Shown one piece after another: positions 51,221 through 60,338 of a stretch of DNA of 64,000 nt. The DNA is taken from positions 1-64,000 of the forward strand of contig JAFLBE010000010.1 in the NCBI GenBank assembly GCA_017303995.1, written 5' to 3'. The notes under the pieces are model-generated. The model had not been told where the DNA came from, searched no databases, and was given only the letters and a program-made list of their open reading frames with translations. A program made the position numbers and the translations under genes. Within the stretch, counting starts at the first letter, position 1; each line of letters starts with the position of its first letter. Source of the stretch: Bacteroidota bacterium (GTDB taxonomy: Bacteria > Bacteroidota > JABWAT01).

Positions 51221-53446
51221 TTATTTTGTTGCAGCCGGAATGGCGGGTGGTGCCGGTGCTTCCATGCCAATCCAGCTTTGAATGTAACCCTGATCCCAAA
51301 GATATAATGCAATAAACAAGAGAATTGCGAGTGCCCAGTACAGTTTCCACGGGCGTTTTTTCTCTGCATAAGGATCCTGAAGTGATCTTTCTGATCCTTC
51401 GGGAAGTTTGGCAATTTCAGTAAGTGACCGACCAAACGGAATGTTGATTTTTGCCTGCGTATTCACAGCCCATCCGTTGGAATCCAATATCGGAGACAAG
51501 TTTCTCATTCTCAGTTTCAGCCAGGCCATAACCATAGACGGACCTGAAATTGCCAGAATTAAACCCGCAAAAGCCAACGGCATCTGCCACCAGTGTAAAC
51601 CAAGAATTCCGCCCAGAATAGCAGCTAAAACTCCGCCAATTGCACCAATTGCGAGTCCGATAGCAGCAAATATCCCCGCAAATTTACCCACATCAAACGG
51701 TTGTTGAACTGCTGGTGGTGCCGCTGGTGATGGTGCAGTTTGTTGCCCGAGAGTTTCTGTTTTAACCGCAGTGGTTGAAACGTGGGCAGACTGTTTCTGT
51801 TCAATGGCTTTATCTTTGGCTGCAGCCATTTTTTCAAGCTGTTGAGAAATCATTCTTGCCAACCGCTGATAGGGAGCGAAAAAAGCTTGTCTGATTGAAA
51901 TCGGGTGATCCAATATTTTAATAATGGTTGCATCCCAGTCTGAACCACTTCGGTCATAAAAAACGCCATTTCTGCCGACCATCAGGTTTTCGGTTCCACC
52001 GTTGGTAAAGGCTGCTGCAATGACCATTTTCTCACCGGTTCCCAGGCGGATGAGCTGGCAATAAGCGAGATAAGTTCCGCTCAGATTGGCAAGCGGACTG
52101 TGTTTTCCTGCATCTTCGACTTCAATACAGAGTTCACAGCAACGTCCATCGAGATACAATTCACCAGCCTGAAAAATGGCTTTGTCCTTTTTGGTGTAAA
52201 AATCACGGAAGGAAACGAAATTATTCAGCAGTCTGAATAAGTCACGATGAAACCTGACGAGTTTATCAACAGAGTCGATTCCGGCAGCTTCTTCAACAAG
52301 AGCATTATCCTGAGTAATCAGAGAAAGCAATTGTTCTTTCATTCCGCCAGAAAGCAATTTCTTCATTTCTTCAGGGCTGACACTTTCAACTTTGGTTTCA
52401 GGTTTTTCTGACTGCCAGGCTTCAAACGGAGCAAAAATTTGGTTGATCTCAAGCCAATCTGCCCTGCTGATCGTGGCCTTTTTACCAAGTAGAGGAACGA
52501 CAACCTGTTGATGGAAGGATTCAATTCTGGCTGACCATGCAGGGTTGATTCCTGACATCAGATTGAGATTTTTTCCTGCTTCAATTTTCGAAAGCGGTAA
52601 TGTGGCAATTCCAGCACTTGATTCATTCAAATTTAGGGGTGAAAGTGATGCGAATTCAGATTCAGACGCATTCAGAACCGGTGATGCTTTTTCATCAAAA
52701 CTGGACAGAAGGCAACGGGTAAAATAATCATCAATTTTTACTTTAACGTCGTTCAGGATTTTTAAAGCGATGGTTGTTTCATCACCAAGAGGGAAAAGGA
52801 TTTTTCTTTTTTCCTGTGATTGATTAAACCAGGCCAGATAACTTTCTAGCTGGTTAAAAAAGGAAATAATTTGTGATTCACTTATTCCGGGATCTCCACT
52901 TCTGTCAATTGTACTTCCGGTCAGGTCAATAATCGTTTGAATTAAACTTTTCTCTTCATCTGTACTTCCAGAAAGAACAGTGATAATTCCATCACCATTA
53001 AAACGGGTTCCCTTCAGAATTTTTGCTAAATCGCCAGAATCATCAGACGTGATATGGGTTGAATCAGTTTTTCCAAGATTTAACAGAATTTGTCTGGCAG
53101 ATGCCAGAATCTGTTTCCCTTCAGGTGTTTGGTCGTTGATTGCATTTAGAGAAAGTGAATCTGATTGTTTGGTGATATCAGCGGGGTTTTTCAGGCGGGT
53201 GCCGGTCCATTTGACTGCGGCTATAATTTCAGGAACCCGAATCCGCCCATCTTTATCAGTATCAATGAGTTCCAGCGTTTTTTTGTCGAAACGGAGTCCG
53301 TTCACCGGACAGCTTAAAACGGCCCATAATTTTTTATCAAGCTGATCAAGATTCATCAAATCATCTGCGGTTTCGAGACGAACCTGATCAAAACCGCCAG
53401 AGCGGAAAAATTTCCATTTGTGAGTTACGGATGAAGAGAACTGCAT
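51221..53446 (-). CDS. EF-hand membrane protein of unknown function
   Basis: A 741-residue protein of a family I recognise only as a recurrent uncharacterised type. The N-terminus (FFRSGGFDQVRLETADDLMNLDQLDKKLW in part) leads to a canonical calcium EF-hand loop at residues 62-73 (DTDKDGRIRVPE, ligands Asp62, 64, 66 and Glu73); two weaker Asp/Gly loops follow (FNGDGIITVL, DRSGDPGISESQI). A long helical middle (200-560) is followed by a Pro/Ala linker and three C-terminal membrane helices (about 600-690 and 705-725). There is no signal peptide, so the EF-hands are cytoplasmic. It lies 173 bp downstream of DUF4956. Confidence 0.75.
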   Translation of the reverse strand: MQFSSSVTHKWKFFRSGGFDQVRLETADDLMNLDQLDKKLWAVLSCPVNGLRFDKKTLELIDTDKDGRIRVPEIIAAVKWTGTRLKNPADITKQSDSLSLNAINDQTPEGKQILASARQILLNLGKTDSTHITSDDSGDLAKILKGTRFNGDGIITVLSGSTDEEKSLIQTIIDLTGSTIDRSGDPGISESQIISFFNQLESYLAWFNQSQEKRKILFPLGDETTIALKILNDVKVKIDDYFTRCLLSSFDEKASPVLNASESEFASLSPLNLNESSAGIATLPLSKIEAGKNLNLMSGINPAWSARIESFHQQVVVPLLGKKATISRADWLEINQIFAPFEAWQSEKPETKVESVSPEEMKKLLSGGMKEQLLSLITQDNALVEEAAGIDSVDKLVRFHRDLFRLLNNFVSFRDFYTKKDKAIFQAGELYLDGRCCELCIEVEDAGKHSPLANLSGTYLAYCQLIRLGTGEKMVIAAAFTNGGTENLMVGRNGVFYDRSGSDWDATIIKILDHPISIRQAFFAPYQRLARMISQQLEKMAAAKDKAIEQKQSAHVSTTAVKTETLGQQTAPSPAAPPAVQQPFDVGKFAGIFAAIGLAIGAIGGVLAAILGGILGLHWWQMPLAFAGLILAISGPSMVMAWLKLRMRNLSPILDSNGWAVNTQAKINIPFGRSLTEIAKLPEGSERSLQDPYAEKKRPWKLYWALAILLFIALYLWDQGYIQSWIGMEAPAPPAIPAATK

Positions 53447-53619
53447 AGAATTATGCCTTTCTGATAGGATGTTTTGCGGAAGAAAAATGTATTGCTTTTA
53501 ACCTGATTACCCGATAGCCGGAGTTACCCAAGTCAGGTTACGAATTTCCAAAAAGATAGGCAGATTCAATTACTTTTCAAATATAAAATGAACCTGAAAA
53601 AAGTGAAAATGTGAATAAA

Positions 53620-54303
53620 TCATTCCAGAGAAACAGGTTCATCTCTGAACAGATTGACGGTTTCCAATTCTTTTTTTGATTTCAGTTCTTTAAGAAAGTC
53701 AAGAACTTTTTTCTCATTGTGAAGGGTGATTGTAAAAGTGAGTTCGAAGGTAGACTCTTTATCGGCAGAATGAGAATTGAGCAGTCTCCAGGCACGCAGG
53801 TGATTCTGGAAAACACTGGTGTAAACTGCTTCGGGGTCTTTTTCATGAGTAGAGATTTTTATTTGAAGCAGAAATTCTTTGGTACCCGACTGGAACAAAT
53901 TGACTTTGGCAAGGAAAAATAAAATGACGCTGATGATGATAGTTCCGGTAATGGCGACACCATAATACATGGCTCCGGCTGCAAGGCCGACAGCAAGAGC
54001 GAAAAAGATAAAAATAATATCGTAAGTTTCTTTGACTGCCGTTCTGAACCGGATAATGGACATGGCACCGACCAGCCCAAAAGCCCGGGCAAGGTTATTT
54101 CCGATGACCAAAATAATTAAGGCTGTAATTAGAGCAAGTGCAATCAGGGAATGTGCAAAGGTAACAGAAAAGCCGGGTCCGCGACTGGTGAGTTTATAGA
54201 GAGTTGCAATGATCAGTCCGCACGTCATGGCGGCAATAAGAGCAAGTGTAATATCAGTAACCGAAAGTGAGTAATTAATCAGGGTATCAAAGTCCCGGAA
54301 CAT
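53620..54303 (-). CDS. DUF4956 membrane protein
   Basis: A 227-residue membrane protein with four helices (about 12-36, 46-68, 94-112, 114-134) and the DUF4956 signature NLARAFGLVGAMSIIRFRTAVKET between helices two and three, then a soluble C-terminal ferredoxin-like domain (EFLLQIKISTHEKDP). Genes of this family are regularly next to VTC-domain genes, as here, and the two are thought to work together. ATG 54303 is chosen over the longer frame to 54336 since it starts the conserved part; it overlaps the VTC gene by 17 bp. Confidence 0.85.
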   Translation of the reverse strand: MFRDFDTLINYSLSVTDITLALIAAMTCGLIIATLYKLTSRGPGFSVTFAHSLIALALITALIILVIGNNLARAFGLVGAMSIIRFRTAVKETYDIIFIFFALAVGLAAGAMYYGVAITGTIIISVILFFLAKVNLFQSGTKEFLLQIKISTHEKDPEAVYTSVFQNHLRAWRLLNSHSADKESTFELTFTITLHNEKKVLDFLKELKSKKELETVNLFRDEPVSLE

Positions 54304-55072
54304 AAACAAGTCCTCTCTTTTGGCCTTCACCGGCAACGTACATGCCGGGTTTATCAGGGAATTGACCCAGATGCCGGTAGACCGTCCGGCAATATTTTGA
54401 ATAAGTGGTTCTCATCAGATTGAATGAATGAATAATTTCAATCATCCAGAAGGGTAATGTTTTCGGGAATTTTACTTCCAGAATAAAATACCCGGGGTCG
54501 GTAATGACCAGATTGTCATCATATAACTCATTTAATGTAGGGAAAATTTTGCCCCTGACTTTTTTGTCGAGTGTAACTCTGAGTGACGGATCAAAATGAC
54601 AAAAGTAGGCTTCACGATCATAGGTGACCAAAACAACCGGTTTCATATTGAAGCGATAAACCTGAAAGAAAAACGCCTCTGCATCAAGAATTGGTTTTTC
54701 CTGTCCGGGTTTTCTGATGATGTATTCTCTGAAATCTGCAGATCGCATCAACTGATTCAGATGTTCAAAATGAGCGGGTGCACGCCGTTTTTTGATGGTG
54801 TTTTTAACTTTACTTTTAATTTCAAGAAAAACGATATCAGTATCAGTAGGTTCATTGTACCCGCGGATTCTGATCTTTTTTCTCTCAAGCAACCCTTCAA
54901 TTTTTTCGTAATAAGCTTTGAAGTGATTGTCATCAAAGTAAATGCTTCTTACGGTATATTCCTCAACTTCACGGTGAACCGAAAATTTATCAGAAGTAAG
55001 AAAGGGTTTTAGACTGGCGCGTAGAGAATCCAGTTTATGTTCAGGAACAATATATTTATATTCAATTGGCAT
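54287..55072 (-). CDS. VTC domain (polyphosphate polymerase-type) protein
   Basis: A 261-residue protein of the CYTH-like triphosphate tunnel fold, related to the yeast polyphosphate polymerase VTC4. The basic and acidic tunnel residues are present: EYK (4-6), RSIYFDD (42-48), KIRIRGY (Arg68, Arg70), FLEIKSKVK (Glu84, Lys86, Lys88), RVTLDKKVRGK and ILEVKFP. This suggests it binds and polymerises ATP gamma-phosphate, though the family substrate in bacteria is not fully settled. It is flanked on the transcription path by the adaptor gene (4 bp upstream) and DUF4956 (17-bp overlap downstream). Confidence 0.87.
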   Translation of the reverse strand: MPIEYKYIVPEHKLDSLRASLKPFLTSDKFSVHREVEEYTVRSIYFDDNHFKAYYEKIEGLLERKKIRIRGYNEPTDTDIVFLEIKSKVKNTIKKRRAPAHFEHLNQLMRSADFREYIIRKPGQEKPILDAEAFFFQVYRFNMKPVVLVTYDREAYFCHFDPSLRVTLDKKVRGKIFPTLNELYDDNLVITDPGYFILEVKFPKTLPFWMIEIIHSFNLMRTTYSKYCRTVYRHLGQFPDKPGMYVAGEGQKRGLVYVPGL

Positions 55073-55075
55073 AGA

Positions 55076-56152
55076 TTAATGCCTGGGCCGGTTCAAAGAA
55101 AAAATAAGCTGATCCCACCAGGTTGCAGAGCCGGTTTTAATCCCTATTTCAAGATACAGACCCGGTGTCAGATTGATTTCACCTTCAATTTTAACAATGG
55201 CTTCAATGACCTGTTGCCCCGCAAGCAGAACGGCCTGTTGTCCTACAGAAGTGATCCGTCCATGCCCCAATTCATCACCTGCAACGGTTTTGATTTGCAC
55301 TTCCTGACCGGGTAAAACCATAGGTTTATATCGGTAATCAATCGGGACTTTAATAATCCAATCAGGATCAGAGCCCACCCAAACCAACGTGTCAACGCTT
55401 GCAGAAGTCGGGAAAAGTCTGCCATCAATAGGGGTGATAATGGTAAATGCCTGTTCACGCGAAGGAAGCAAAGTGAGCTGGCGATTTACGCCTTCAATCT
55501 GGGTTTTAATCTGATTGATCAGTTCGGGTTTTTCACCTGTCCGGTAAACCTCAAGAGCAGCCTTTTCAACTTCCTTTCTTGCTTTTGCAAGTCGCCAGGC
55601 TGATTCTGTCAGTTCAAATTCCTGACTGGAGATCATATTTTTTGAAAATAATTCCTTTTGACGGGAGAGTTGCCGGGATTGAAAATTCTCTTCTTCTTCT
55701 GCCAGAGCAAGTTCATTTTCTGCTTGTCTTACCAGCTCAGGTTTGTCTCCTGCCATGGCAAGTCTCAGTTGAGCTGAGAGATCCTGCTGCTGATTCAGAA
55801 GGTCTTGTTTCCAGATCTGAAAATCAGGTGAAGAGAGGTGGGCAAGCGTATCTCCTGAATGAACCATACCGGTTGAAGAGGAAAGATCTGCCAAATTAAA
55901 ATGGAGATTGTCACCTCTTACAACGGGAAAGGTTGCCTGGGAAACAATAACGCCGCGTTTATGATCGGTTAACCGACTTACAATCTGGTCACCGTTATCT
56001 CTGAAAACTACCCATTCTTTTGCCGGGAGAACTTTCCCTGGCGCAGGAAGGATGAGTTGGGAGGATATTGAAAAAAGGGAGGCAACCAGAATCACGGTTA
56101 AAACAAACAGAGCAGCAATAATTTTCAGGATTGGTTTGGTAAGTTGGGGCAT
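55076..56152 (-). CDS. HlyD-family periplasmic adaptor protein
   Basis: A 358-residue membrane-fusion protein: N-terminal anchor (KIIAALFVLTVILVASLFSI), a split lipoyl-like domain (about 40-115 and 235-265), a coiled-coil hairpin (about 115-230, QELFSKNMISSQEFELTESAWRLAKARKE in part) and a beta-barrel end (QEVQIKTVAGDELGHGRITSVGQQ). Adaptors link inner-membrane transporters to outer-membrane channels, but no ABC, RND or TolC gene is adjacent. It starts a three-gene operon with VTC (4-bp gap) and DUF4956, an unusual combination. Confidence 0.8.
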   Translation of the reverse strand: MPQLTKPILKIIAALFVLTVILVASLFSISSQLILPAPGKVLPAKEWVVFRDNGDQIVSRLTDHKRGVIVSQATFPVVRGDNLHFNLADLSSSTGMVHSGDTLAHLSSPDFQIWKQDLLNQQQDLSAQLRLAMAGDKPELVRQAENELALAEEEENFQSRQLSRQKELFSKNMISSQEFELTESAWRLAKARKEVEKAALEVYRTGEKPELINQIKTQIEGVNRQLTLLPSREQAFTIITPIDGRLFPTSASVDTLVWVGSDPDWIIKVPIDYRYKPMVLPGQEVQIKTVAGDELGHGRITSVGQQAVLLAGQQVIEAIVKIEGEINLTPGLYLEIGIKTGSATWWDQLIFSLNRPRH

Positions 56153-56374
56153 TGGAACAAGCTCATAAAGGAAGTAGTTTCTCTTACTTCAAAGAAAAGG
56201 GAAAAGAAAAACTGAGATTATTGCGATTAAATGATGCGGAAATTGTTAACATTCCCGTAACATAGACAATAAAAGTAACGGAAAATAAAATAAAATAAAA
56301 GAGTTTTTTAGGTAAAATAGGGTCAGTATTGTAACGGTATGCAACGAGATGTCTGCATCTGATTTGCATAAACG

Positions 56375-56406
56375 AAAAAAGGTCCGGTAACAACCGGACC
56401 TTTTTT
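56375..56406 (-). terminator. Bidirectional intrinsic terminator of the amylase gene
   Basis: Perfect 14-bp arms (A6 then GGTCCGGT / ACCGGACC then T6) at 56375-56388 and 56393-56406, 4-nt loop AACA. It lies 41 bp after the stop of the amylase gene at 56447. Confidence 0.85.
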
Positions 56407-56446
56407 CTGACGTTCATCGCCCTTTGGGTGGGCTTTGGGGAGGGAC

Positions 56447-57830
56447 TTATTTCATCAGAGTCATCTTTTTAAGAAGCACACCCTGACTGGTGACCAGGCG
56501 GTACATGTACACTCCAGATGGAAGTGACGCTGCATCGAATTGAAGCGAATGGTAACCCTTAGAAATGGTTTCATCAACCAGAACTGCAATTTCACGTCCG
56601 AGTAAATCGAAAACGGTGAGTTTTACATGTCCTGCATCAGACAGATTAAATCCGATTGACGTTGACGGGTTAAACGGATTCGGATAGTTCTGGAACAGCA
56701 TGAACTGATCAGAAACAACCTCTCCGTTTTCTGCCACATTTTCTTTTCCTGCGGGTTTGGTTGAATACCAGGTTCCGTTCATGAACCAGCCTTCACCGGT
56801 TCGGGTCAGATTTGCAGTCTGACTTGCGCCATTATTGCTGAAAATAATGGATGCTGAAGTTGTTCCCACGATCGGATAACAATACCAGCCGGTGCTTTCA
56901 AGTTCCATTGCTTTTCCTGGCCAGGTTGAGGTTTGTCCGGTTCCTGTATTCCAGAAATAAATGGTTGGAGCCGTCCAGTTACTCAGATTACGATAATGGA
57001 TTTTCAAAACGGAAGGTTTGGCAGAATACCAGGTGCCGTTAATGTACCAGCCTTCACCGGTTCTGCTCAGGTCTGCCGTTTTCACGGTTGTGGATCCGTT
57101 ATCAGAGAAAATAACTGAAGCAGAAGTTGCACCTGAAATCGTGTACTTGTACCAGCCGTCACCTTCTGCTGTAGCATTAACACCAGGCCAGGTTGAAGCA
57201 GGAACTGTTGTTGGTACCACATTCCAGTAATGAATTTTAACTGTGGTTGACCAGTTTGCCGGTCTCCAGAAGTGAACCGTAAGTCCTGCAGGTGCAGTAC
57301 CAATGGTGTAATCACGCTGGGCAACAGCAGAAGCACCACCTTTTGCATCAATGGCAATTGCCTTGATGGTTTTGGTTGAGGTCACTGAAAAAGCTGCCGT
57401 GTATTTGGTACTGGCTGCGGTTGGCGTTGTTCCATTCTGAGTGTAATAGATTGAAACAGCATCACCATCTGCATCAGTAGCAGACATGGTTACTGAAATC
57501 GCTGTTGCACTGGTCTTACTTGCAGGATTTACTGTCAGAACAGGAACATTGTTATCAGGATTTGCAGTATACCAAACACCGTCTTTGTACCAGCCGTTTG
57601 CAGAACGGGTAAGATCAACGGTTTTGTTGTTCTGATTTCCGGCATCAACAAAAAGAAGGTTGGTTGATGTGGTAGCACTGAATGTGTAAGCATACCATGA
57701 GTTGGCTTCAGCAGTCATGGTTACACCAGGCCAGGCAGAGGCGGTTCCACCTGGAATCCGGTTCCAGAAGTGAACATTAACTGTACTTCCCCAGGTTGTG
57801 GGTTTTTTAAACCGAACCGTAAAGTTGGTG
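56447..57830 (-). repeat. Duplicated starch-binding and sorting module (copy 1)
   Basis: The 3' part of the amylase gene at 56447-60247, encoding three binding modules and the sorting domain, is closely similar at DNA level to 60339-61725 in the neighbouring amylase gene (offset about 3.89 kb). Long stretches match with few changes, for example around 57020-57060 versus 60910-60950. Confidence 0.8.
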
Positions 57831-60247
57831 GTTGTCAGGTTAATGGTATAGGTTCTTGATGCAATTGTTGAAGCTAAACCGGCGCCATCAAATGCAATTG
57901 CCTTAACTGTTGTGGTTGCACTTAAAGTTAAAGGTGATGTGTACAACAGACTTTCAGCGGTAGGGTTTGTACCATCAGTTGTAAATCTGATTTCCGGACT
58001 TGCCGTTTTATCATCAGTTGCAGAAAGTGTGACTTGAACCGGAGCTGTAAACGTTCCGCCTGCAGGTGAAATAGCAACCGTTGGCGGGTTATTGGTGGAT
58101 GCAGGGGTAGCAGTTGCATGCCAGTCATTACCGCCATTGTTATCCCAGGTACCGGTTCCATTATTGAACACGCAGTCAAAAGTTGCTGCAGCAGATGCAG
58201 GAACTGTAATGGTTGCCGACCAGGAGCCGTTTGCCTGTTTGGTCATTGGGGTTGTGGTTACACCCTTCCAGGTATCATATCCCCAATACAAATTCACGAC
58301 TGAGCTTGAATTCAGGGTTCCATTGTAGTTTACTGCAAGGGTTTGTCCGGCAGTTGGTGTTGTCGGGGTAAACGCAACCGTTGTTGTTCCGCCGCCGCCA
58401 CCGCCACCTGAACCCGGATTTGCAGAGTTCTGGAAGAAACCGACACCAAGTCCGCCAACAAGGCCCGGACCGTTATAAACGTAAATACCTGCAGATGAAG
58501 GACTTACAGTGAAAGAAAGATTGCCACCGGAGACAGTTACAGAAGCACCGGTAACGGCATCTTTGTAGGTTCCGTTGTATTTCAGTCCGCTGAAATTGAA
58601 GGTCACATTGCCGTCTTTTGCAAGACCTACAACAGCATAACTGGATCCGAATTCACGAACGTAGCCAACGCCATTTCCGCCACCATTTCCACCCCAGTTC
58701 CAGGTTCCTTTTTGAAGTGCTGGAACGGCTTTACGGATGGCATTCAGTTTTTTGATTTGCTGGTAGATTTTGTGATTGGGCGCCTGAGCCATAGCATCGC
58801 CAAAATAGGCACGGCCGGTCAGATTGAGTGATTTTTCGATATCGGCAGATTCATGAATGTCAGTATAAGCACCCTTCATGAATTCCATTTCTGTTCCGTA
58901 ATAAACGGAAGGAATACCCCGCCAGGTGAACATGAAGTTCATGCAGGCTGCAAGGTTTTCAGTTGATCCGCCAAAACGACGGTTCCAGTCATTGTTCGGA
59001 CCAAAATCATGGTTATCCAACCAGGTAACGAGTTGGGAAGCATCAGAATACAGGTGATCATAACGGGCAGCATCCTGAACGCCGCTCATGTTTCCGCCGG
59101 CTTCAAAAACGTTATGGAAGGTTGCCTGGCCGTAAAAGTCGATAACTGACATCCCGGATGGAGCAGAATTACCAACACCGCCACGCCAGGTGTACCAATG
59201 CGGATTAATTTCGGTAACGGTATGGAGCTCGTGACGTTTCTGGGCAACTTCACCAAAAATGAAAATATTTGGTTTTGCTGCTTTAAACTGATCGATGAAC
59301 CAGTTGGTTGTGTTTTTGTTCATGTGCTTGATGGTATCCCAGCGAAGCGCATCAACACCCATTTGAATGTAGGTTTTATAGGCATTGGCAAGGTAAGTAC
59401 GAACCTGAACACTTTCGGTGTTTAAATCCGGGCAGTCACCGGCGAGCGCACGTTGGTACAGGTTGGTAGTATCGTCCCAGCCTTGTGCAAAACCATTACC
59501 CGATTTGTGAAACCAGTTGGCATCGGTTGTGTTTACAAAACTTTCAGTTGAAGGCCAGTTATAGGCAGCAAGATTAGCGTTGTAAGGTGCAGGCATCTTT
59601 GCAAGGTTTGCCCGGCTCCAGATTTTTCCGTCAGCAGGGTTTTTGGTCATTCCGTCATATTGCCAGTTCGGATTGTCCTGAAGGGCGGTTCCAGCCAGGT
59701 TTTTCCCCCAGGGTTGGGTTGGGTCGGTGTTGTACTTGATTTCTGCAACGCCTTTGATACCGAAACGGCCTGAATGGTTGGTGACGATATCAAGAACGAT
59801 TTTCATTCCTTTTGCATGAACTGCATTGATCAGATCCTGAAAAGTTGCACCGGCAGATTCATATCTCGGATCCACTTTTGTGAAATCCCAGGCATGATAG
59901 CCGTGATAATCGAGCGGACCCCGGTTTTGCACAACTGGAGTGATCCATATGGCCGTAAACCCAAGATCTTTAATGTAATCGAGTTTTTGAATCAATCCTT
60001 TAAAATCACCACGCCAGGTGACATCATTCGGGTCAGAAATGAGGCGGCTTGGATTGGTTGGGTCGTATGAGCACCATTCGTTGGGTCGGTTGTTGGTGGG
60101 ATCACCATCATAAAAACGGGTTGTGAGTACAAAATAGATCGTTTCTTCACGAAAATCGGTAGTTTGAGCTGTTAGTCCTGATACCAGATATGACATCCAG
60201 CATCCAATCAGAATAAACATTCTGAGTAACGGTAACCTTTTAAACAT
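56447..60247 (-). CDS. Secreted GH13 alpha-amylase with starch-binding modules and type IX sorting domain
   Basis: A 1266-residue multi-domain exoenzyme. Signal peptide (about 1-27), GH13 catalytic domain to about 520 with all four conserved regions: DIVTNH (153-158), GVDALRWD (nucleophile Asp304), FGEV (acid/base Glu333) and LDNHD (Asp414). Then a Gly-rich linker, a CBM25-like module (VNLYWGYDTWKGVTTTPM), chitobiase-C-terminal-like repeats (PAGGTFTAPVQVTLSATDD, ATDADGDAVSIYYTQNGTTPT), three CBM26-type starch-binding modules (VNVHFWNRIPGG, VKIHYWNVVPT, PTIYFWNTGTG) and the sorting domain from LFQNYPNPFNPSTSIGFNL to the end. It degrades starch outside the cell. Confidence 0.92.
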   Translation of the reverse strand: MFKRLPLLRMFILIGCWMSYLVSGLTAQTTDFREETIYFVLTTRFYDGDPTNNRPNEWCSYDPTNPSRLISDPNDVTWRGDFKGLIQKLDYIKDLGFTAIWITPVVQNRGPLDYHGYHAWDFTKVDPRYESAGATFQDLINAVHAKGMKIVLDIVTNHSGRFGIKGVAEIKYNTDPTQPWGKNLAGTALQDNPNWQYDGMTKNPADGKIWSRANLAKMPAPYNANLAAYNWPSTESFVNTTDANWFHKSGNGFAQGWDDTTNLYQRALAGDCPDLNTESVQVRTYLANAYKTYIQMGVDALRWDTIKHMNKNTTNWFIDQFKAAKPNIFIFGEVAQKRHELHTVTEINPHWYTWRGGVGNSAPSGMSVIDFYGQATFHNVFEAGGNMSGVQDAARYDHLYSDASQLVTWLDNHDFGPNNDWNRRFGGSTENLAACMNFMFTWRGIPSVYYGTEMEFMKGAYTDIHESADIEKSLNLTGRAYFGDAMAQAPNHKIYQQIKKLNAIRKAVPALQKGTWNWGGNGGGNGVGYVREFGSSYAVVGLAKDGNVTFNFSGLKYNGTYKDAVTGASVTVSGGNLSFTVSPSSAGIYVYNGPGLVGGLGVGFFQNSANPGSGGGGGGGTTTVAFTPTTPTAGQTLAVNYNGTLNSSSVVNLYWGYDTWKGVTTTPMTKQANGSWSATITVPASAAATFDCVFNNGTGTWDNNGGNDWHATATPASTNNPPTVAISPAGGTFTAPVQVTLSATDDKTASPEIRFTTDGTNPTAESLLYTSPLTLSATTTVKAIAFDGAGLASTIASRTYTINLTTTNFTVRFKKPTTWGSTVNVHFWNRIPGGTASAWPGVTMTAEANSWYAYTFSATTSTNLLFVDAGNQNNKTVDLTRSANGWYKDGVWYTANPDNNVPVLTVNPASKTSATAISVTMSATDADGDAVSIYYTQNGTTPTAASTKYTAAFSVTSTKTIKAIAIDAKGGASAVAQRDYTIGTAPAGLTVHFWRPANWSTTVKIHYWNVVPTTVPASTWPGVNATAEGDGWYKYTISGATSASVIFSDNGSTTVKTADLSRTGEGWYINGTWYSAKPSVLKIHYRNLSNWTAPTIYFWNTGTGQTSTWPGKAMELESTGWYCYPIVGTTSASIIFSNNGASQTANLTRTGEGWFMNGTWYSTKPAGKENVAENGEVVSDQFMLFQNYPNPFNPSTSIGFNLSDAGHVKLTVFDLLGREIAVLVDETISKGYHSLQFDAASLPSGVYMYRLVTSQGVLLKKMTLMK

Positions 60248-60291
60248 GGTTGTTCCTTCGGTTGATTATGTGAGTTGACTGCGATTCAAGG

Positions 60292-60325
60292 CAAAAAACC
60301 ATCCTTCGCCGTTTGGCGAAGGATG
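60292..60325 (-). terminator. Intrinsic terminator of the second amylase gene
   Basis: Perfect 11-bp arms CATCCTTCGCC / GGCGAAGGATG at 60300-60310 and 60315-60325, 4-nt loop, followed on the minus strand by GGTTTTTTG. It lies between the two amylase genes, 13 bp after the stop at 60339. Confidence 0.82.
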
Positions 60326-60338
60326 TAGAGAAAAACAC

